Below are positions 29,209 to 38,732 of a stretch of DNA of 64,000 nt, piece after piece (position 1 is the stretch's first letter; every line of letters begins with the position of its first letter). The notes beneath the pieces were generated by a model, which was not told the origin of the DNA, ran no database searches, and worked only from the letters and a program-made list of their open reading frames with translations. The stretch is from positions 930,001 through 994,000 of the forward strand of contig NZ_JAKFGM010000001.1 of NCBI RefSeq assembly GCF_021502585.1. Direction: 5' to 3'. Source of the stretch: Sphingomonas cremea. Its GTDB lineage: Bacteria; Pseudomonadota; Alphaproteobacteria; Sphingomonadales; Sphingomonadaceae. Made by a program: the position numbers and the translations under genes.

Positions 29209-29585
29209 GCCGCGCTCCTCACGGTCCATCCGGCCATAAGATCCAGATGCCGACCGAGTTCCGCGACGCTCGGGTCGGGCGCGAGTGGCGAGAAGGCCGG
29301 CAAAGGATCTGCCCCTCGCATCGAACGCCAGAAGTGGATGATCAGTCCTTCGATTTCGGGCCTATCGACTAATATCTGGCTTTCAAGCCGGTCATCGGGC
29401 AGCGGCTTCAATGGCGGATGGTAGAAGGGCGCCAGCTCGCGCCACAGGAAGCGAATGGTCGTTGCCGAAACGAACGCCCGCGCCATCGTCCGCTCGAACC
29501 GGTCAAATTCGATCCAGCCCCTCTTGCGCGCGAGGCGGAGATGCCGCCGGCGCGACATTGGCATTGTGACGAAAAACAGGATCAT
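29205..29585 (-). CDS. Hypothetical protein with N-terminal membrane helix
   Basis: 126 aa from ATG 29585. Not recognised. After MILFFVTMP comes a very basic stretch (SRRRHLRLARKRG) and a soluble domain rich in P/L/E. The ATG start would give only nine hydrophobic residues; the open frame extends 14 codons to CTG 29627 (overlapping the dxs stop as CTGA) and completes a membrane helix (WWLVFGLVG before MILFF). A CTG start is therefore plausible. Coupled to the nuclease-family gene downstream. Confidence 0.75.
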   Translation of the reverse strand: MILFFVTMPMSRRRHLRLARKRGWIEFDRFERTMARAFVSATTIRFLWRELAPFYHPPLKPLPDDRLESQILVDRPEIEGLIIHFWRSMRGADPLPAFSPLAPDPSVAELGRHLDLMAGWTVRSAA

Positions 29586-29623
29586 CAGGCCGACGAGCCC
29601 GAAGACAAGCCACCATTCGAGAG

Positions 29624-31552
29624 TCAGGCGATCGCTCCCGCATCAGCATCGATGTCATTGCGGCGGAGTGCCTTGAGCACCGTTTCGACGATATGCGGGG
29701 CATTTAGGCCGGCCTCGTCATATTGTCTCTGCGGCGAGTCCTGATCCTGGAAGCTATCCGGCAGTCGTAGGGTACGAAGCTTGAGCCCCGCATCGATCAA
29801 TCCATCGTCGCTGGCCAATGTGAGGACGTGCGCTCCAAACCCGCCGATGGCTGCCTCCTCGATCGTCACCGCAACTTCATGGGTCGTGAGCAGTTTGCGG
29901 ATCAGCTCTTCATCGAGCGGCTTGGCGAAGCGCATGTCGGCGACCGTTGTCGACAGGCCCTTGGCTTCGAGCATATCCGCTGCCTTCTCCGCCTCCTCAA
30001 GCCGCGTCCCCAACGACAGGATTGCGACGGTCTTGCCTTCGCGAGCGATGCGGCCCTTCCCGATTTCCAGCGCTTGCGGCGTGACGGGTAGCGGAACGCC
30101 GCGGCCGTTGCCGCGTGGATAGCGCACGGCGATCGGCCCGCTGTCGTGAAGCGCCATGGTATGCACCATGTTGACCAGCTCGGCTTCATTGGCCGCAGCC
30201 ATCACCACGAAATTGGGCAAGGTGCACAAGTAAGCGAGATCGAACGACCCGGCATGGGTGCAGCCGTCGGCGCCGACCAGCCCGGCACGGTCCAATGCAA
30301 AGCGCACAGGCAAATTCTGGATCGCAACGTCATGCACCACCTGGTCATAGGCACGTTGCAGGAATGTCGAGTAAATGGCGCAGAACGGCCGATGTCCTTG
30401 CGCGGCAAGCCCGGCCGCGAAGGTCACGGCATGCTGCTCGGCAATCCCGACGTCGAATGTGCGATCAGGAAAAGCGGCCTCGACCTTGTCCAGGCCGGTA
30501 CCGGAAGGCATGGCTGCCGTAATCGCCACGACCTTCTCGTCGCGTGCCATTTCAGCCTTCAACGCATCGGCGAACACCGACGTGTACGCCGGTGGACCGC
30601 CGCCCGGGCCCTTGTCCTGCTTGCCCGACACAATGTCGAACTTGACCACGCCATGATATTTGTCGGCGGCGTTCTCGGCCGGGCCATAGCCCTTGCCCTT
30701 CTTGGTCACCGCATGGACTAGGATCGGACCCTCTTCGGCATCGCGGACATTTTCGAGGATCTCGACCAGCGCCTCGACATTATGACCATCGACAGGGCCG
30801 ACGTAATAGAAGCCCAGCTCCTCGAACAGGGTCCCGCCGGTCACCCAGCCGCGGGTATATTCCTCCATCTTGCGCGCTGCACGATGAAGCGGTCCCGGCA
30901 TCGCCCGCGCCAGCTTCTGCGCCAGCCGCCGGGGAGCAAGATATTTCCGCGACGATACCAACCGCGCGAGGCTGTTGCGGAGAGAGCCGACCGGTGGTGC
31001 GATCGACATGTCATTGTCATTGAGGATGACGATCAGCCGGTTACCCGCCTCATGGGCGTTGTTCATCGCCTCATAGGCCATCCCCGCGCTCATCGCGCCG
31101 TCGCCGATCACCGCAATCGCCCGGCCCGGCTTGTGGGCAAGCTTGTTGGAAATGGCAAAGCCAAGCGCAGCAGAAATGCTTGTCGAGCTGTGCGCCGCGC
31201 CGAACGGGTCATATTCGCTCTCGGCGCGCTTGGTGAATCCGCTAAGACCCCCGCCCTGCCGGATCGTCCGGATCCGATCGCGCCGCCCGGTGATGATCTT
31301 GTGCGGATAGCATTGGTGGCCGACGTCCCAGATCAGCTTGTCGTTGGGCGTGTCGAATACATAGTGAATGGCGATAGTCAGTTCGACCACGCCGAGCCCC
31401 GAGCCCAGGTGGCCGCCGGAGGTCGATACGGCCGAAATCATCTCGGCGCGAAGCTCGTCGGCTAGCTGCGGCAGCTCGGACTTCTGCAGCTTGCGAATAT
31501 CGGCCGGGAAATGGACCTGGTCTAGTAAAGGCGTGACTGGGCGCTCGGACAT
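29624..31552 (-). CDS. dxs: 1-deoxy-D-xylulose-5-phosphate synthase
   Basis: 642 aa, full length. First enzyme of the MEP isoprenoid pathway (pyruvate plus glyceraldehyde-3-phosphate, thiamine diphosphate). Visible: [49 protein letters not shown], a TPP motif ending in [13 protein letters not shown], and the transketolase C-domain with [15 protein letters not shown]. Probably first gene of the dxs-29205-28117-tlyA-tspO-ubiK-ybjN-proC run. Confidence 0.97.
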   Translation of the reverse strand: MSERPVTPLLDQVHFPADIRKLQKSELPQLADELRAEMISAVSTSGGHLGSGLGVVELTIAIHYVFDTPNDKLIWDVGHQCYPHKIITGRRDRIRTIRQGGGLSGFTKRAESEYDPFGAAHSSTSISAALGFAISNKLAHKPGRAIAVIGDGAMSAGMAYEAMNNAHEAGNRLIVILNDNDMSIAPPVGSLRNSLARLVSSRKYLAPRRLAQKLARAMPGPLHRAARKMEEYTRGWVTGGTLFEELGFYYVGPVDGHNVEALVEILENVRDAEEGPILVHAVTKKGKGYGPAENAADKYHGVVKFDIVSGKQDKGPGGGPPAYTSVFADALKAEMARDEKVVAITAAMPSGTGLDKVEAAFPDRTFDVGIAEQHAVTFAAGLAAQGHRPFCAIYSTFLQRAYDQVVHDVAIQNLPVRFALDRAGLVGADGCTHAGSFDLAYLCTLPNFVVMAAANEAELVNMVHTMALHDSGPIAVRYPRGNGRGVPLPVTPQALEIGKGRIAREGKTVAILSLGTRLEEAEKAADMLEAKGLSTTVADMRFAKPLDEELIRKLLTTHEVAVTIEEAAIGGFGAHVLTLASDDGLIDAGLKLRTLRLPDSFQDQDSPQRQYDEAGLNAPHIVETVLKALRRNDIDADAGAIA

Positions 31553-31592
31553 TGGATCGCCACTAACCCCTTAAGGGGTGCTTATCCAGCAC

Positions 31593-32051
31593 TTAGCTGC
31601 AATCGCCGCAGCGGCCGCGAACCTCGATTACCGGGCGAACCTCGGCAAAACCGGCATGTTCGGCGGCATCTCGAACTCCGCCAGACAATTTGTCGTCGTC
31701 GATATGAGTAGCCTGTCCGCAATTGTCGCAAATCAGGAAGATACAGTCGTGCAGGCAGCCGGGATGCTGGTTGGCGATATAGGCATTGGCGCTCTCGACC
31801 CGCCGGGCCAAGTTGGTGCCAACGAACAAGTCGAGGATGCGATAAACGCTGTTCGCGGCGACCCGCTTTCCGCGCGCCTTGGAGACTGCCTCGGCAATGT
31901 CATAGGCGCTCGCTGGCCGTTCGAAACCAGCCAGTGAATCGAATACCGATGCGCGCATGTCGGTCCATTGCTCGCCCCGCTCGGCCATTCTCCGTGCCGC
32001 GGCATCGCGAAGCGACGCACCTTTGTGAAGCTGGTGAGTATGTGCAGACAT
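31593..32051 (-). CDS. Fur-family transcriptional regulator (Zur-like)
   Basis: 152 aa. A winged helix (about 25-90; ANSVYRILDLF is the recognition region) and a C-terminal metal domain with CDNCG and CGDCS, the two CxxC pairs of the structural zinc site. The HPGCLHDCIFLICD stretch and overall style point to zinc-responsive Zur rather than Fur, whose typical HHDH motif is not seen. A merC-like gene lies just upstream on the same strand. Confidence 0.85.
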   Translation of the reverse strand: MSAHTHQLHKGASLRDAAARRMAERGEQWTDMRASVFDSLAGFERPASAYDIAEAVSKARGKRVAANSVYRILDLFVGTNLARRVESANAYIANQHPGCLHDCIFLICDNCGQATHIDDDKLSGGVRDAAEHAGFAEVRPVIEVRGRCGDCS

Positions 32052-32098
32052 AGTGTGAAGATAGGCTCCCCAACCCTCACTCGCAAGCGCGGTGAAGG

Positions 32099-32467
32099 CT
32101 ATTGGGCAGCGATGTGATTGAGCCGGTGACCAAGCGCCAGAATCGCCACCCCGACGACGGTATACAGCGCCTCGGTGCCGTCATGCGGCATGGTCAATGC
32201 GCCGGCCATGACACCAAGTCCAAGGCCGCCGACAGCACTCGGCATCGTATAGCCGTGCTCGAGGATGCCCCGGCCCAGCGCGATCGCTCCCATGATCATT
32301 GCCAGGCCGAGGCCAACTTCATGAATCCAGTTGGCGCCCAGCGTGCTGCCGAGACTCGCAACCAGCGCAAGCAAAACCGATGTCGCCAAACAATGGACGA
32401 CACAAAGTCCCGACAGGCCGATGGCCATACGGTCGAGACGATGAGTGGGAATCGCTAGTGGCGACAT
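32099..32467 (-). CDS. MerC domain-containing membrane protein
   Basis: 122 aa, four membrane helices. The CVVHC pair in the first helix is the MerC metal-binding signature. MerC proteins transport mercuric or other soft metal ions; next to a Zur-like regulator a zinc or general metal role is possible. Divergent from ctaA with about 100 bp between. Confidence 0.82.
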   Translation of the reverse strand: MSPLAIPTHRLDRMAIGLSGLCVVHCLATSVLLALVASLGSTLGANWIHEVGLGLAMIMGAIALGRGILEHGYTMPSAVGGLGLGVMAGALTMPHDGTEALYTVVGVAILALGHRLNHIAAQ

Positions 32468-32569
32468 GCCGCAGGATATAACGTCGCGTTGACAAAGTTA
32501 CAACATTACATTCACGCTGGAATCGAGATTGTTGGCAACGCCCTGTTATCCGGCCATATCGCCCGCGAC

Positions 32570-33625
32570 ATGGACTCCACTCTCGCGCCCGACGCTTCCC
32601 AGCTGAAGCTCGCTCCCCGCCCCCTCGCAATCGCCAACTGGCTGCTGTTCGTTGCCGGTATGGTATTCCTCATGGTCGTGGTCGGCGGGATCACCCGGCT
32701 GACCGAGAGCGGCCTTTCGATCACCGAATGGAACCCGATCCGCGGAGCCATTCCACCGCTGACCAACGAGCAATGGCAGCATGCCTTCGACCTATACAAG
32801 GCGACCCCCGAATTTCGCGAGATCAATGGCCCGGCGGGAATGGACCTTGCCCAATATAAGTTCATCTTCTTCTGGGAATGGGTCCATCGGCTGATCGGTC
32901 GCCTGATCGGCCTTGCCTTTGCCCTCCCCCTCGCCTGGTTCGCGATCAAACGGGCAATCCCCCTCGGCTATGGCTGGAGGCTGGTGGCGCTTCTGCTCCT
33001 CGGCGGCAGCCAGGGCCTGCTCGGCTGGTACATGGTGATGTCCGGGCTGGTCGACCGCACCGACGTCAGCCATTTTCGCCTTTCGGCGCATTTGCTGCTG
33101 GCCTTGTTTATCATGGCTGCGCTGATCTGGACCGCGCTCGACCTTCGACAATTGGCAAGGACCGACGAAAATCGCCCGGCCCGCCTGACCCGTGCCGGCC
33201 TCGTTACGGCTCTTATTCTTTTCGTCCAGTTGCTACTGGGCGCTTGGGTAGCAGGCTTGAACGCAGGCTATGTCGCCAGCGACTGGCCGCTAATGCAGGG
33301 CAAATTCATCCCTGACGGCATCGATTGGACGATGGGTGCATCCTGGGCGTTCACCCACGACCCTTACCTGCTTCACTTCCTCCACCGCTGGTGGGCGTGG
33401 GTGGTGGTCGCCGCGCTTGTGGTTTTCGCGCGAAAGGTGAAGCCAATCGACCGGCAGGCGTCCAAATTCATCCACCGGGCGTTCGGCACCCAGATATTAC
33501 TCGGCATCGCTACCGTAATGACCGGAATGAACATCGTCCTCGCCGTGCTGCACCAGGCGGTAGGCGCGCTTGTTGTCGCGTCCGTCACCTGGGGTGCGCA
33601 TTCGTACGGCACGCCACGCGAATGA
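32570..33625 (+). CDS. ctaA: Heme A synthase (COX15/CtaA)
   Basis: 351 aa, eight membrane helices. Oxidises heme O to heme A for cytochrome c oxidase. Helix histidines in FFWEWVHRLIGR, FRLSAHLLLA, LHFLHRWWAW and VLHQAVGALV are all visible, plus GGITRLTESGLSITEW at the first helix. The upstream frame is open but ATG 32570 (MDSTLAP) is the normal start. Overlaps cutA by four bases. Confidence 0.95.
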   Translation: MDSTLAPDASQLKLAPRPLAIANWLLFVAGMVFLMVVVGGITRLTESGLSITEWNPIRGAIPPLTNEQWQHAFDLYKATPEFREINGPAGMDLAQYKFIFFWEWVHRLIGRLIGLAFALPLAWFAIKRAIPLGYGWRLVALLLLGGSQGLLGWYMVMSGLVDRTDVSHFRLSAHLLLALFIMAALIWTALDLRQLARTDENRPARLTRAGLVTALILFVQLLLGAWVAGLNAGYVASDWPLMQGKFIPDGIDWTMGASWAFTHDPYLLHFLHRWWAWVVVAALVVFARKVKPIDRQASKFIHRAFGTQILLGIATVMTGMNIVLAVLHQAVGALVVASVTWGAHSYGTPRE

Positions 33626-33936
33626 GCATCGTAACCGTCTACGCGGTGTTCGCCGATCCTGCCGAGGCACAGCGGATCGGCATGATCGTCGTTGAGGAAA
33701 AGCTGGCGGCCTGCATCAATATCCTCGGCCCTTGCCGTTCGATCTACCGCTGGGAAGGCGCGATCGAAACTGCGACCGAAACGCCGGCGCTGTTCAAGAC
33801 CACGCTGGATAAGGTTGATGGGCTGATCATGCGGATCAAGGAACTGCACAGCTACTCGGTCCCAGCCATCGTAGTCTGGCCAGTCGAACGGCTGCTGGCG
33901 GAATATGGCGAGTGGGTCGAAGCAGAGCTCCGGTAA
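33622..33936 (+). CDS. cutA: Divalent-cation tolerance protein CutA
   Basis: 104 aa, normal CutA length. Trimeric PII-like fold. The conserved VVEEKLAACINIL, SIYRWEGAI and HSYSVPAIVVWPV stretches are present. ATG 33622 overlaps the ctaA stop (ATGA), so translation is coupled. Confidence 0.95.
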   Translation: MSIVTVYAVFADPAEAQRIGMIVVEEKLAACINILGPCRSIYRWEGAIETATETPALFKTTLDKVDGLIMRIKELHSYSVPAIVVWPVERLLAEYGEWVEAELR

Positions 33937-34058
33937 TATTTTACCCGTCAGCAAAGCACCGCTTTTGCTTGACTTTCTCACCCCCCATCATCATTAGCCC
34001 GCCCAGCAGCGCTGCCCTCTGGCGGCGCTTCCTGCATTTTTGAGAAGAGGTCCAGCCC

Positions 34059-34538
34059 ATGAAGGCGCTGATGAAGACCACCAAGTCGATCAAACCGGCC
34101 GAGGTGGAAAAGAAGTGGCATCTGATCGATGCCGACGGCCTGGTGGTCGGTCGCGTCGCGACGATCATCGCCAACATCCTGCGCGGCAAGCATAAGCCGA
34201 GCTTTACCCCGCACGTCGATTGCGGCGACCATGTCGTCGTCATCAATGCCGACAAGGTGCGCTTCACCGGCCGCAAGCTGAACCAGAAGCTTTATTACAA
34301 GCACACTGGCTATGCCGGCGGCCTGAAGGAAGTGACCGCGGGCAAGGTGCTCGAAGGCCGCTTTCCCGAGCGCGTGCTCGAGAAGGCCGTGGAGCGCATG
34401 ATCCCTCGCGGTCCCCTGGGCCGCGACCAGATGCGCGCCCTGCACCTCTACAATGGCACAGAGCATCCACACGCTGGACAAAGCCCCGAGCTGCTCGACG
34501 TCGCTGGCATGAACCGCAAGAACAAGGTGGGCGCATAA
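34059..34538 (+). CDS. rplM: 50S ribosomal protein L13
   Basis: 159 aa. [27 protein letters not shown] and the signature [26 protein letters not shown] are typical of alphaproteobacterial L13. AGAAGAGG ribosome-binding site 8 bp upstream. A candidate -35 (TTGACT, 33968-33973) lies in the gap after cutA. Co-transcribed with rpsI one base downstream. Confidence 0.98.
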   Translation: MKALMKTTKSIKPAEVEKKWHLIDADGLVVGRVATIIANILRGKHKPSFTPHVDCGDHVVVINADKVRFTGRKLNQKLYYKHTGYAGGLKEVTAGKVLEGRFPERVLEKAVERMIPRGPLGRDQMRALHLYNGTEHPHAGQSPELLDVAGMNRKNKVGA

Positions 34539-34539
34539 G

Positions 34540-35115
34540 ATGGCCGCTAAGAAATCCCTTTCCGACCTGGGCAAGCTGACCGGCCAGCAGGTTGAAGAGC
34601 CTGTCGTTGCCGAAACCCCGGCAGCCGAGACCGCCGCGGTCGACACCGTCGAAGTCGAAGCCGCTGAGGCACCGGCCCCGGTTGCTCCGCAGGTAGAAAC
34701 CCCGCTGCGTGAGCAGCAGCTCGACAAATATGGTCGTGCTTATGCGACCGGGCGCCGCAAGGACGCCGTCGCGCGTGTCTGGCTGAAGCCGGGTTCGGGC
34801 AAGATCGAGGTCAATGGCCGCGATCAGTCGATTTATTTCGCCCGCCCTACCCTGCGCCTGGTGATCAACCAGCCGTTCGATGTCACCGAGCGGGTCGGCC
34901 AGTATGACGTCGTCGCCACCGTCAAGGGCGGCGGCCTTTCGGGCCAGGCCGGCGCGGTCAAGCACGGTATCGCCCAGGCGCTGTCGCGCTACGAGCCGGT
35001 GCTTCGCAGCGCGGTCAAGCGCGAAGGCTTCCTGACCCGCGACAGCCGCGTGGTCGAACGTAAGAAGTACGGCCGGGCCAAGGCTCGCCGCAGCTTCCAG
35101 TTCTCGAAGCGCTAA
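34540..35115 (+). CDS. rpsI: 30S ribosomal protein S9
   Basis: 191 aa. The C-terminal 130 residues are canonical S9 ([22 protein letters not shown]... to the basic [10 protein letters not shown] tail). The first 60 residues are an alanine/glutamate/valine-rich extension, seen in sphingomonads and some relatives but not in E. coli S9. The rplM-rpsI pair is the universal arrangement and is closed by a terminator. Confidence 0.97.
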   Translation: MAAKKSLSDLGKLTGQQVEEPVVAETPAAETAAVDTVEVEAAEAPAPVAPQVETPLREQQLDKYGRAYATGRRKDAVARVWLKPGSGKIEVNGRDQSIYFARPTLRLVINQPFDVTERVGQYDVVATVKGGGLSGQAGAVKHGIAQALSRYEPVLRSAVKREGFLTRDSRVVERKKYGRAKARRSFQFSKR

Positions 35116-35136
35116 ACGTCTTCAACCCAAACAAGG

Positions 35137-35163
35137 AAGGGCGGTCCGTTCGGGCCGCCCTTT
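35137..35163 (+). terminator. Rho-independent terminator of rplM-rpsI
   Basis: The inverted repeat AAGGGCGGTCC/GGGCCGCCCTT has a GTTC loop (one G-T pair) and a short T-rich run after it, 21 bp past the rpsI stop. Confidence 0.88.
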
Positions 35164-35238
35164 CTCTTTGGTGATCCGAGTTTCGCCTAGGTAAATGTGC
35201 CGAGTTTCATCCTTGGCTCCCTCGGTTAGGACTGACCA

Positions 35239-36012
35239 ATGCCGATGGCCTTCACTCGCGCGGTCAGCCCGCGACTTGCCGATTGCGCGCTGACGCACCT
35301 GAAGCGGCAGCCCATCGACGTACGGCGTGCAGCGGAGCAACAAGCCGCTTATGAATTAGCGCTGGCGGATGCCGGCCTGACAATCCACCGCTTGTCGCCG
35401 CTCGACGATCATCCCGACGGTGTATTCGTCGAAGATACGGCAATCTTGCTGGGCGACCACGCCGTCATCACCCGGCCAGGAATCCCATCGCGGTTCGATG
35501 AGATTTTTTCGACCGCGGAGGGCCTGGCACCCTATTTCACGATTCATTTCCTGGAGTCGGGGATATTGGACGGCGGCGACGTGCTCCGCATTGACCAGAC
35601 ACTGTACCTTGGCCGGTCAAGAAGGACCGACAGCCAGGGTATGTGCGCGCTAAGGGCAATCGTTGAAACGCTGGGTTTTCAAGTGGTGCCGGTCGAGCTG
35701 GGCCGATGCCTGCACCTCAAGACCGCGGTGACTTTCGCCGGACCTGACCAGCATGGACGCCCTACCGTGCTGGTGAATCCTGAATGGGTCGACCCGGCCA
35801 TTTTTGCAGGAACGGATGCGATCAATGTGGATGAAGACGAACCCTATGCGGCAAATATCGTGCGCGCCGCAGACCGGCTCGTGATGGCGGCGGGGAGCCC
35901 TCGGACCGCGGAGCAAGTTCGGGAGCGCGGGTTCGAGGTCGTCGAATTGGACCTGTCCGAATTGCAGAAGGCCGAGGCTGGCGGCACGTGCATGAGCTTG
36001 ATTGCCGACTGA
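35239..36012 (+). CDS. Dimethylarginine dimethylaminohydrolase-like amidinotransferase
   Basis: 257 aa. The guanidino-modifying fold is visible: DDHPDGVFVEDTAIL, HFLESGILDGGDVLRI, the catalytic histidine region CLHLKTAVTF and the C-terminal catalytic Cys in GGTCMSLIAD. These match DDAH (releases citrulline and dimethylamine) better than arginine deiminase, which is about 150 residues longer. AGGA precedes ATG 35239; ATG 35245 is an alternative. Confidence 0.88.
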   Translation: MPMAFTRAVSPRLADCALTHLKRQPIDVRRAAEQQAAYELALADAGLTIHRLSPLDDHPDGVFVEDTAILLGDHAVITRPGIPSRFDEIFSTAEGLAPYFTIHFLESGILDGGDVLRIDQTLYLGRSRRTDSQGMCALRAIVETLGFQVVPVELGRCLHLKTAVTFAGPDQHGRPTVLVNPEWVDPAIFAGTDAINVDEDEPYAANIVRAADRLVMAAGSPRTAEQVRERGFEVVELDLSELQKAEAGGTCMSLIAD

Positions 36013-36015
36013 TGC

Positions 36016-36303
36016 CTAGCTCAAGCGTGTTCGAAGCTCGGCTTCGTCGATTGCCAGCGCGATGCGCTTATGGCGGCTGGATTCGCCGCTCACGATTTCG
36101 ATCGAACTCCTGGGAATGCCAAGCTTCTTGGCGAGCAGCTTGATTACGGCTGCATTTGCCTCCCCATCGGTGGGAGCGGCCGAGACCCGTATCTCAAGCT
36201 CTTCTCGTCCATCCGCGTCTTTACGCCAGTCGCCGATGCCCGGCTTTGACGAGCGAGTGGTCACCCGAATAGCAATTGCGCACCCGGCATCCGGCCTTTT
36301 CAT
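36016..36303 (-). CDS. DUF167 (YggU) family protein
   Basis: 95 aa. TRSSKPGIGDW, ISAAPTDGEANAAVIKLLAKKLGIPRSSIEIVSGESSRHKRI-type family core is present (here read as VSAAPTDGEANAAVIKLLA). Function unknown; small alpha/beta fold. Convergent with the DDAH-like gene, with 3 bp between stops. Confidence 0.92.
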   Translation of the reverse strand: MKRPDAGCAIAIRVTTRSSKPGIGDWRKDADGREELEIRVSAAPTDGEANAAVIKLLAKKLGIPRSSIEIVSGESSRHKRIALAIDEAELRTRLS

Positions 36304-36381
36304 TGCGTCATCTCCTGCCTGCCATGCTAGGCGATTGGCCCCAGTCGTTCATCGGGACCCCCACCAAGACGGAGACTCGAC

Positions 36382-37170
36382 GTGACTGACGAGATGAACA
36401 AGCAACGCCTCGACGGCAAGGTTGCCATCATCACCGGTGCCACCGGCGGCATCGGCGAAGCCACGGCGAAGCTCTTCTTGCAACTCGGCGCAAAAGTAAT
36501 GCTGGTCGCGCGCTCCGCCGACAAGCTGGCCGCCACCCTTGCCCGCTTGAAGCCGCTCGGTGAAGTCGAGGGAAGCTTGGCCGAAGCGGCCGACGAAACC
36601 GCCTTTGCCGCGGTGGTCGCAGCAACGCTCGATCGGTTCGGCGGGCTCGACATCTTGATTGCAAATGCCGGAACCGAAGGCACGCTAAAGCCAGTCGACA
36701 TGCTAAGCGTCGAAGAGTTTGAGGACACGATGCGCACCAACGTCACCGGCGTCTGGCTGTCGATCAAGCATTGCGTCGCACCGCTCAAGAGCCGTGGCGG
36801 CGGATCCATCGTAGCCCTGTCATCGATCGCCGGTTGCATCGGTTTTCCGGCCATGGCTCCATATATCGCCAGTAAGCATGCGGTTTATGGCCTGGTGAAG
36901 ACTGCCGCCCTGGAACTGGGCGCGTCGAATATTCGCGTGAATGCCGTCGGGCCTGGCCCGATCGACAATCGTATGATCGATTCCCTGCAGAACCAGCTTG
37001 CGCCTGACGACCCTGCGGCTTTGCGGGCGGGTATCGAAGCGAGCATCGCGATGAAGCGCTATGGGACCAGCGAGGAAGTCGCCCACTTGATCACGTTTCT
37101 CGCCAGCGATGCATCGTCATATTGCAACGGGTCGATCTACATGATCGACGGAGGCTTTGTTGCCGCCTGA
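36382..37170 (+). CDS. Short-chain dehydrogenase/reductase
   Basis: 262 aa. NAD(P)-binding TGATGGIGEA (about 18), IANAG (about 92), Ser of SSIAG and YIASK catalytic pair (about 156), then the C-terminal MIDGGF. Classical SDR; substrate unknown. GTG 36382 is taken as start, ATG 36394 is possible. Confidence 0.93.
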   Translation: MTDEMNKQRLDGKVAIITGATGGIGEATAKLFLQLGAKVMLVARSADKLAATLARLKPLGEVEGSLAEAADETAFAAVVAATLDRFGGLDILIANAGTEGTLKPVDMLSVEEFEDTMRTNVTGVWLSIKHCVAPLKSRGGGSIVALSSIAGCIGFPAMAPYIASKHAVYGLVKTAALELGASNIRVNAVGPGPIDNRMIDSLQNQLAPDDPAALRAGIEASIAMKRYGTSEEVAHLITFLASDASSYCNGSIYMIDGGFVAA

Positions 37171-37186
37171 CGGCCGTGTAGATTGA

Positions 37187-38722
37187 TCAGTCGGCGATCG
37201 CCATTTGGGGCTCGCCAGATGGCCTCGCTTTTGCCGGGCGAAGCAGCAAGACCAGCGGAATCGACGCAAAGGTCAGCCACATCATGATCCAGAAATCGTC
37301 GATGTAGGCGATGAAGGCGGCCTGGCGAGTAATTTCGGCGTCGACCATTGCCAGTGCACTTGACGCCGGCATGCCCAACTGGGCCACGACCCCGCTGCTG
37401 ATCGAAGGCAGCACCTGTTCGGTGATGTGGCCGGTCATGTCTGCATGTGCGATCTGCATGTTGCGCGCCAGCAACGTCGTCACCAAACTGATGCCGATCG
37501 ACCCGCCAATATTGCGTGACAGGTTCAGCAGGCTGGCAGCGTGAGTCCGCATCCTTGGCGCCAGCGTGGCAAAGGCCAGGCTCTGCATCGTGACAAACAC
37601 CAGGCCAAGGCCCAGGCCCTGGATAAAGCCCGACCAGACGATCGGCCCATGTCCCATCTCGATCGCGAAGCCGGTCATGACATGAAGCGACCAGCCCATC
37701 AGGCCCATGCCAAGCGCGACTAGTATTCTAAGATCGACCTTTCCGACCAGCCGACCTGCAAGGAGCATGGAAATGAGCGTCCCCACACCGCGCGGCGCGG
37801 TCATGATGCCCGACTGAAGGACCGAATAGCCGTAGAGGTGCTGGAGCATCGGCGGCAACAGCGCGAGGCCCGCCAGAAGGAGCACGCCGGTGACCATCAT
37901 GAAGAGGAGGCCTAGTGCGAAATTGCGATCGGTGAACATCGACCGGCTGAATATGGGCGTCTTGGAAGTCAGCGTGTGGATGACGAACATCCACGACGCG
38001 GCGGCGAAGATCGCAGCTTCGATCCAGATTTCGGCGCTATCAAACCAATCCTCGTGCTGGCCACGGTCGAGCATCAGCTGCAGCCCGCCGAGCGCAAGGC
38101 CAAGGAGCGCGAAACCGAGCAGGTCGAAGCGATGCCTGGATTTCGGGCTTTTCGGCATGAATCGAAGGAGCATCAGCGCCGCGATCGTGCCGATGGGAAT
38201 ATTGACCAGGAAAACCCAGCGCCAATTGAAACTGTCGGTCAGCCAGCCCCCCAGGACCGGCCCGAGGATCGGCCCGATCATGATGCCGCCGCCAAACAGC
38301 GCCATTGCCCGCGCGTGGCGTTCGGCCGGGTTGATGTCGAACAGCGTGGCCTGGCTCAGTGGTACCAGGAAGGCTCCGGAAATGCCCTGAAGGATGCGAA
38401 AGCCAACCATTTCCGGCAGCGATTGCGCGATCGCACACAGGAACGAGGCGATTGTGAAGCTCACCACCGCCCAAAACAGCAGCCGCTTTCGACCGACGCG
38501 ATCGGCCAACCAGCCAGCGATCGGCAGGGCGATTGCCGACGCGACAATATAGCTGGTCAGCACCCAGTTGATACTCTCCTGGGTTGCGCCGAGGCTCGCC
38601 TGCATATGCGGCAGTGCGACGTTCGCAATTGTCGTGTCCAGCACCTGGATCAACACCGCCAACATCACCGCGATGGTGACGAGGATGCGCTCCATCGGCT
38701 CGAGCTGATGCTCGACGGTCAT
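37187..38722 (-). CDS. emrB: DHA2-family MFS multidrug efflux permease (EmrB-like)
   Basis: 511 aa, 14 membrane helices. LDTTIANVALPHMQASLGAT (helix 1 motif), GWLADRVGRKRLL (motif A) and GGIMIGPILGPVLGGWL (motif C) are present. Exports drugs by proton antiport through the EmrA adaptor encoded just upstream; typical three-gene unit with a MarR regulator. Confidence 0.94.
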   Translation of the reverse strand: MTVEHQLEPMERILVTIAVMLAVLIQVLDTTIANVALPHMQASLGATQESINWVLTSYIVASAIALPIAGWLADRVGRKRLLFWAVVSFTIASFLCAIAQSLPEMVGFRILQGISGAFLVPLSQATLFDINPAERHARAMALFGGGIMIGPILGPVLGGWLTDSFNWRWVFLVNIPIGTIAALMLLRFMPKSPKSRHRFDLLGFALLGLALGGLQLMLDRGQHEDWFDSAEIWIEAAIFAAASWMFVIHTLTSKTPIFSRSMFTDRNFALGLLFMMVTGVLLLAGLALLPPMLQHLYGYSVLQSGIMTAPRGVGTLISMLLAGRLVGKVDLRILVALGMGLMGWSLHVMTGFAIEMGHGPIVWSGFIQGLGLGLVFVTMQSLAFATLAPRMRTHAASLLNLSRNIGGSIGISLVTTLLARNMQIAHADMTGHITEQVLPSISSGVVAQLGMPASSALAMVDAEITRQAAFIAYIDDFWIMMWLTFASIPLVLLLRPAKARPSGEPQMAIAD

Positions 38723-38732
38723 CGGTGGTGCC

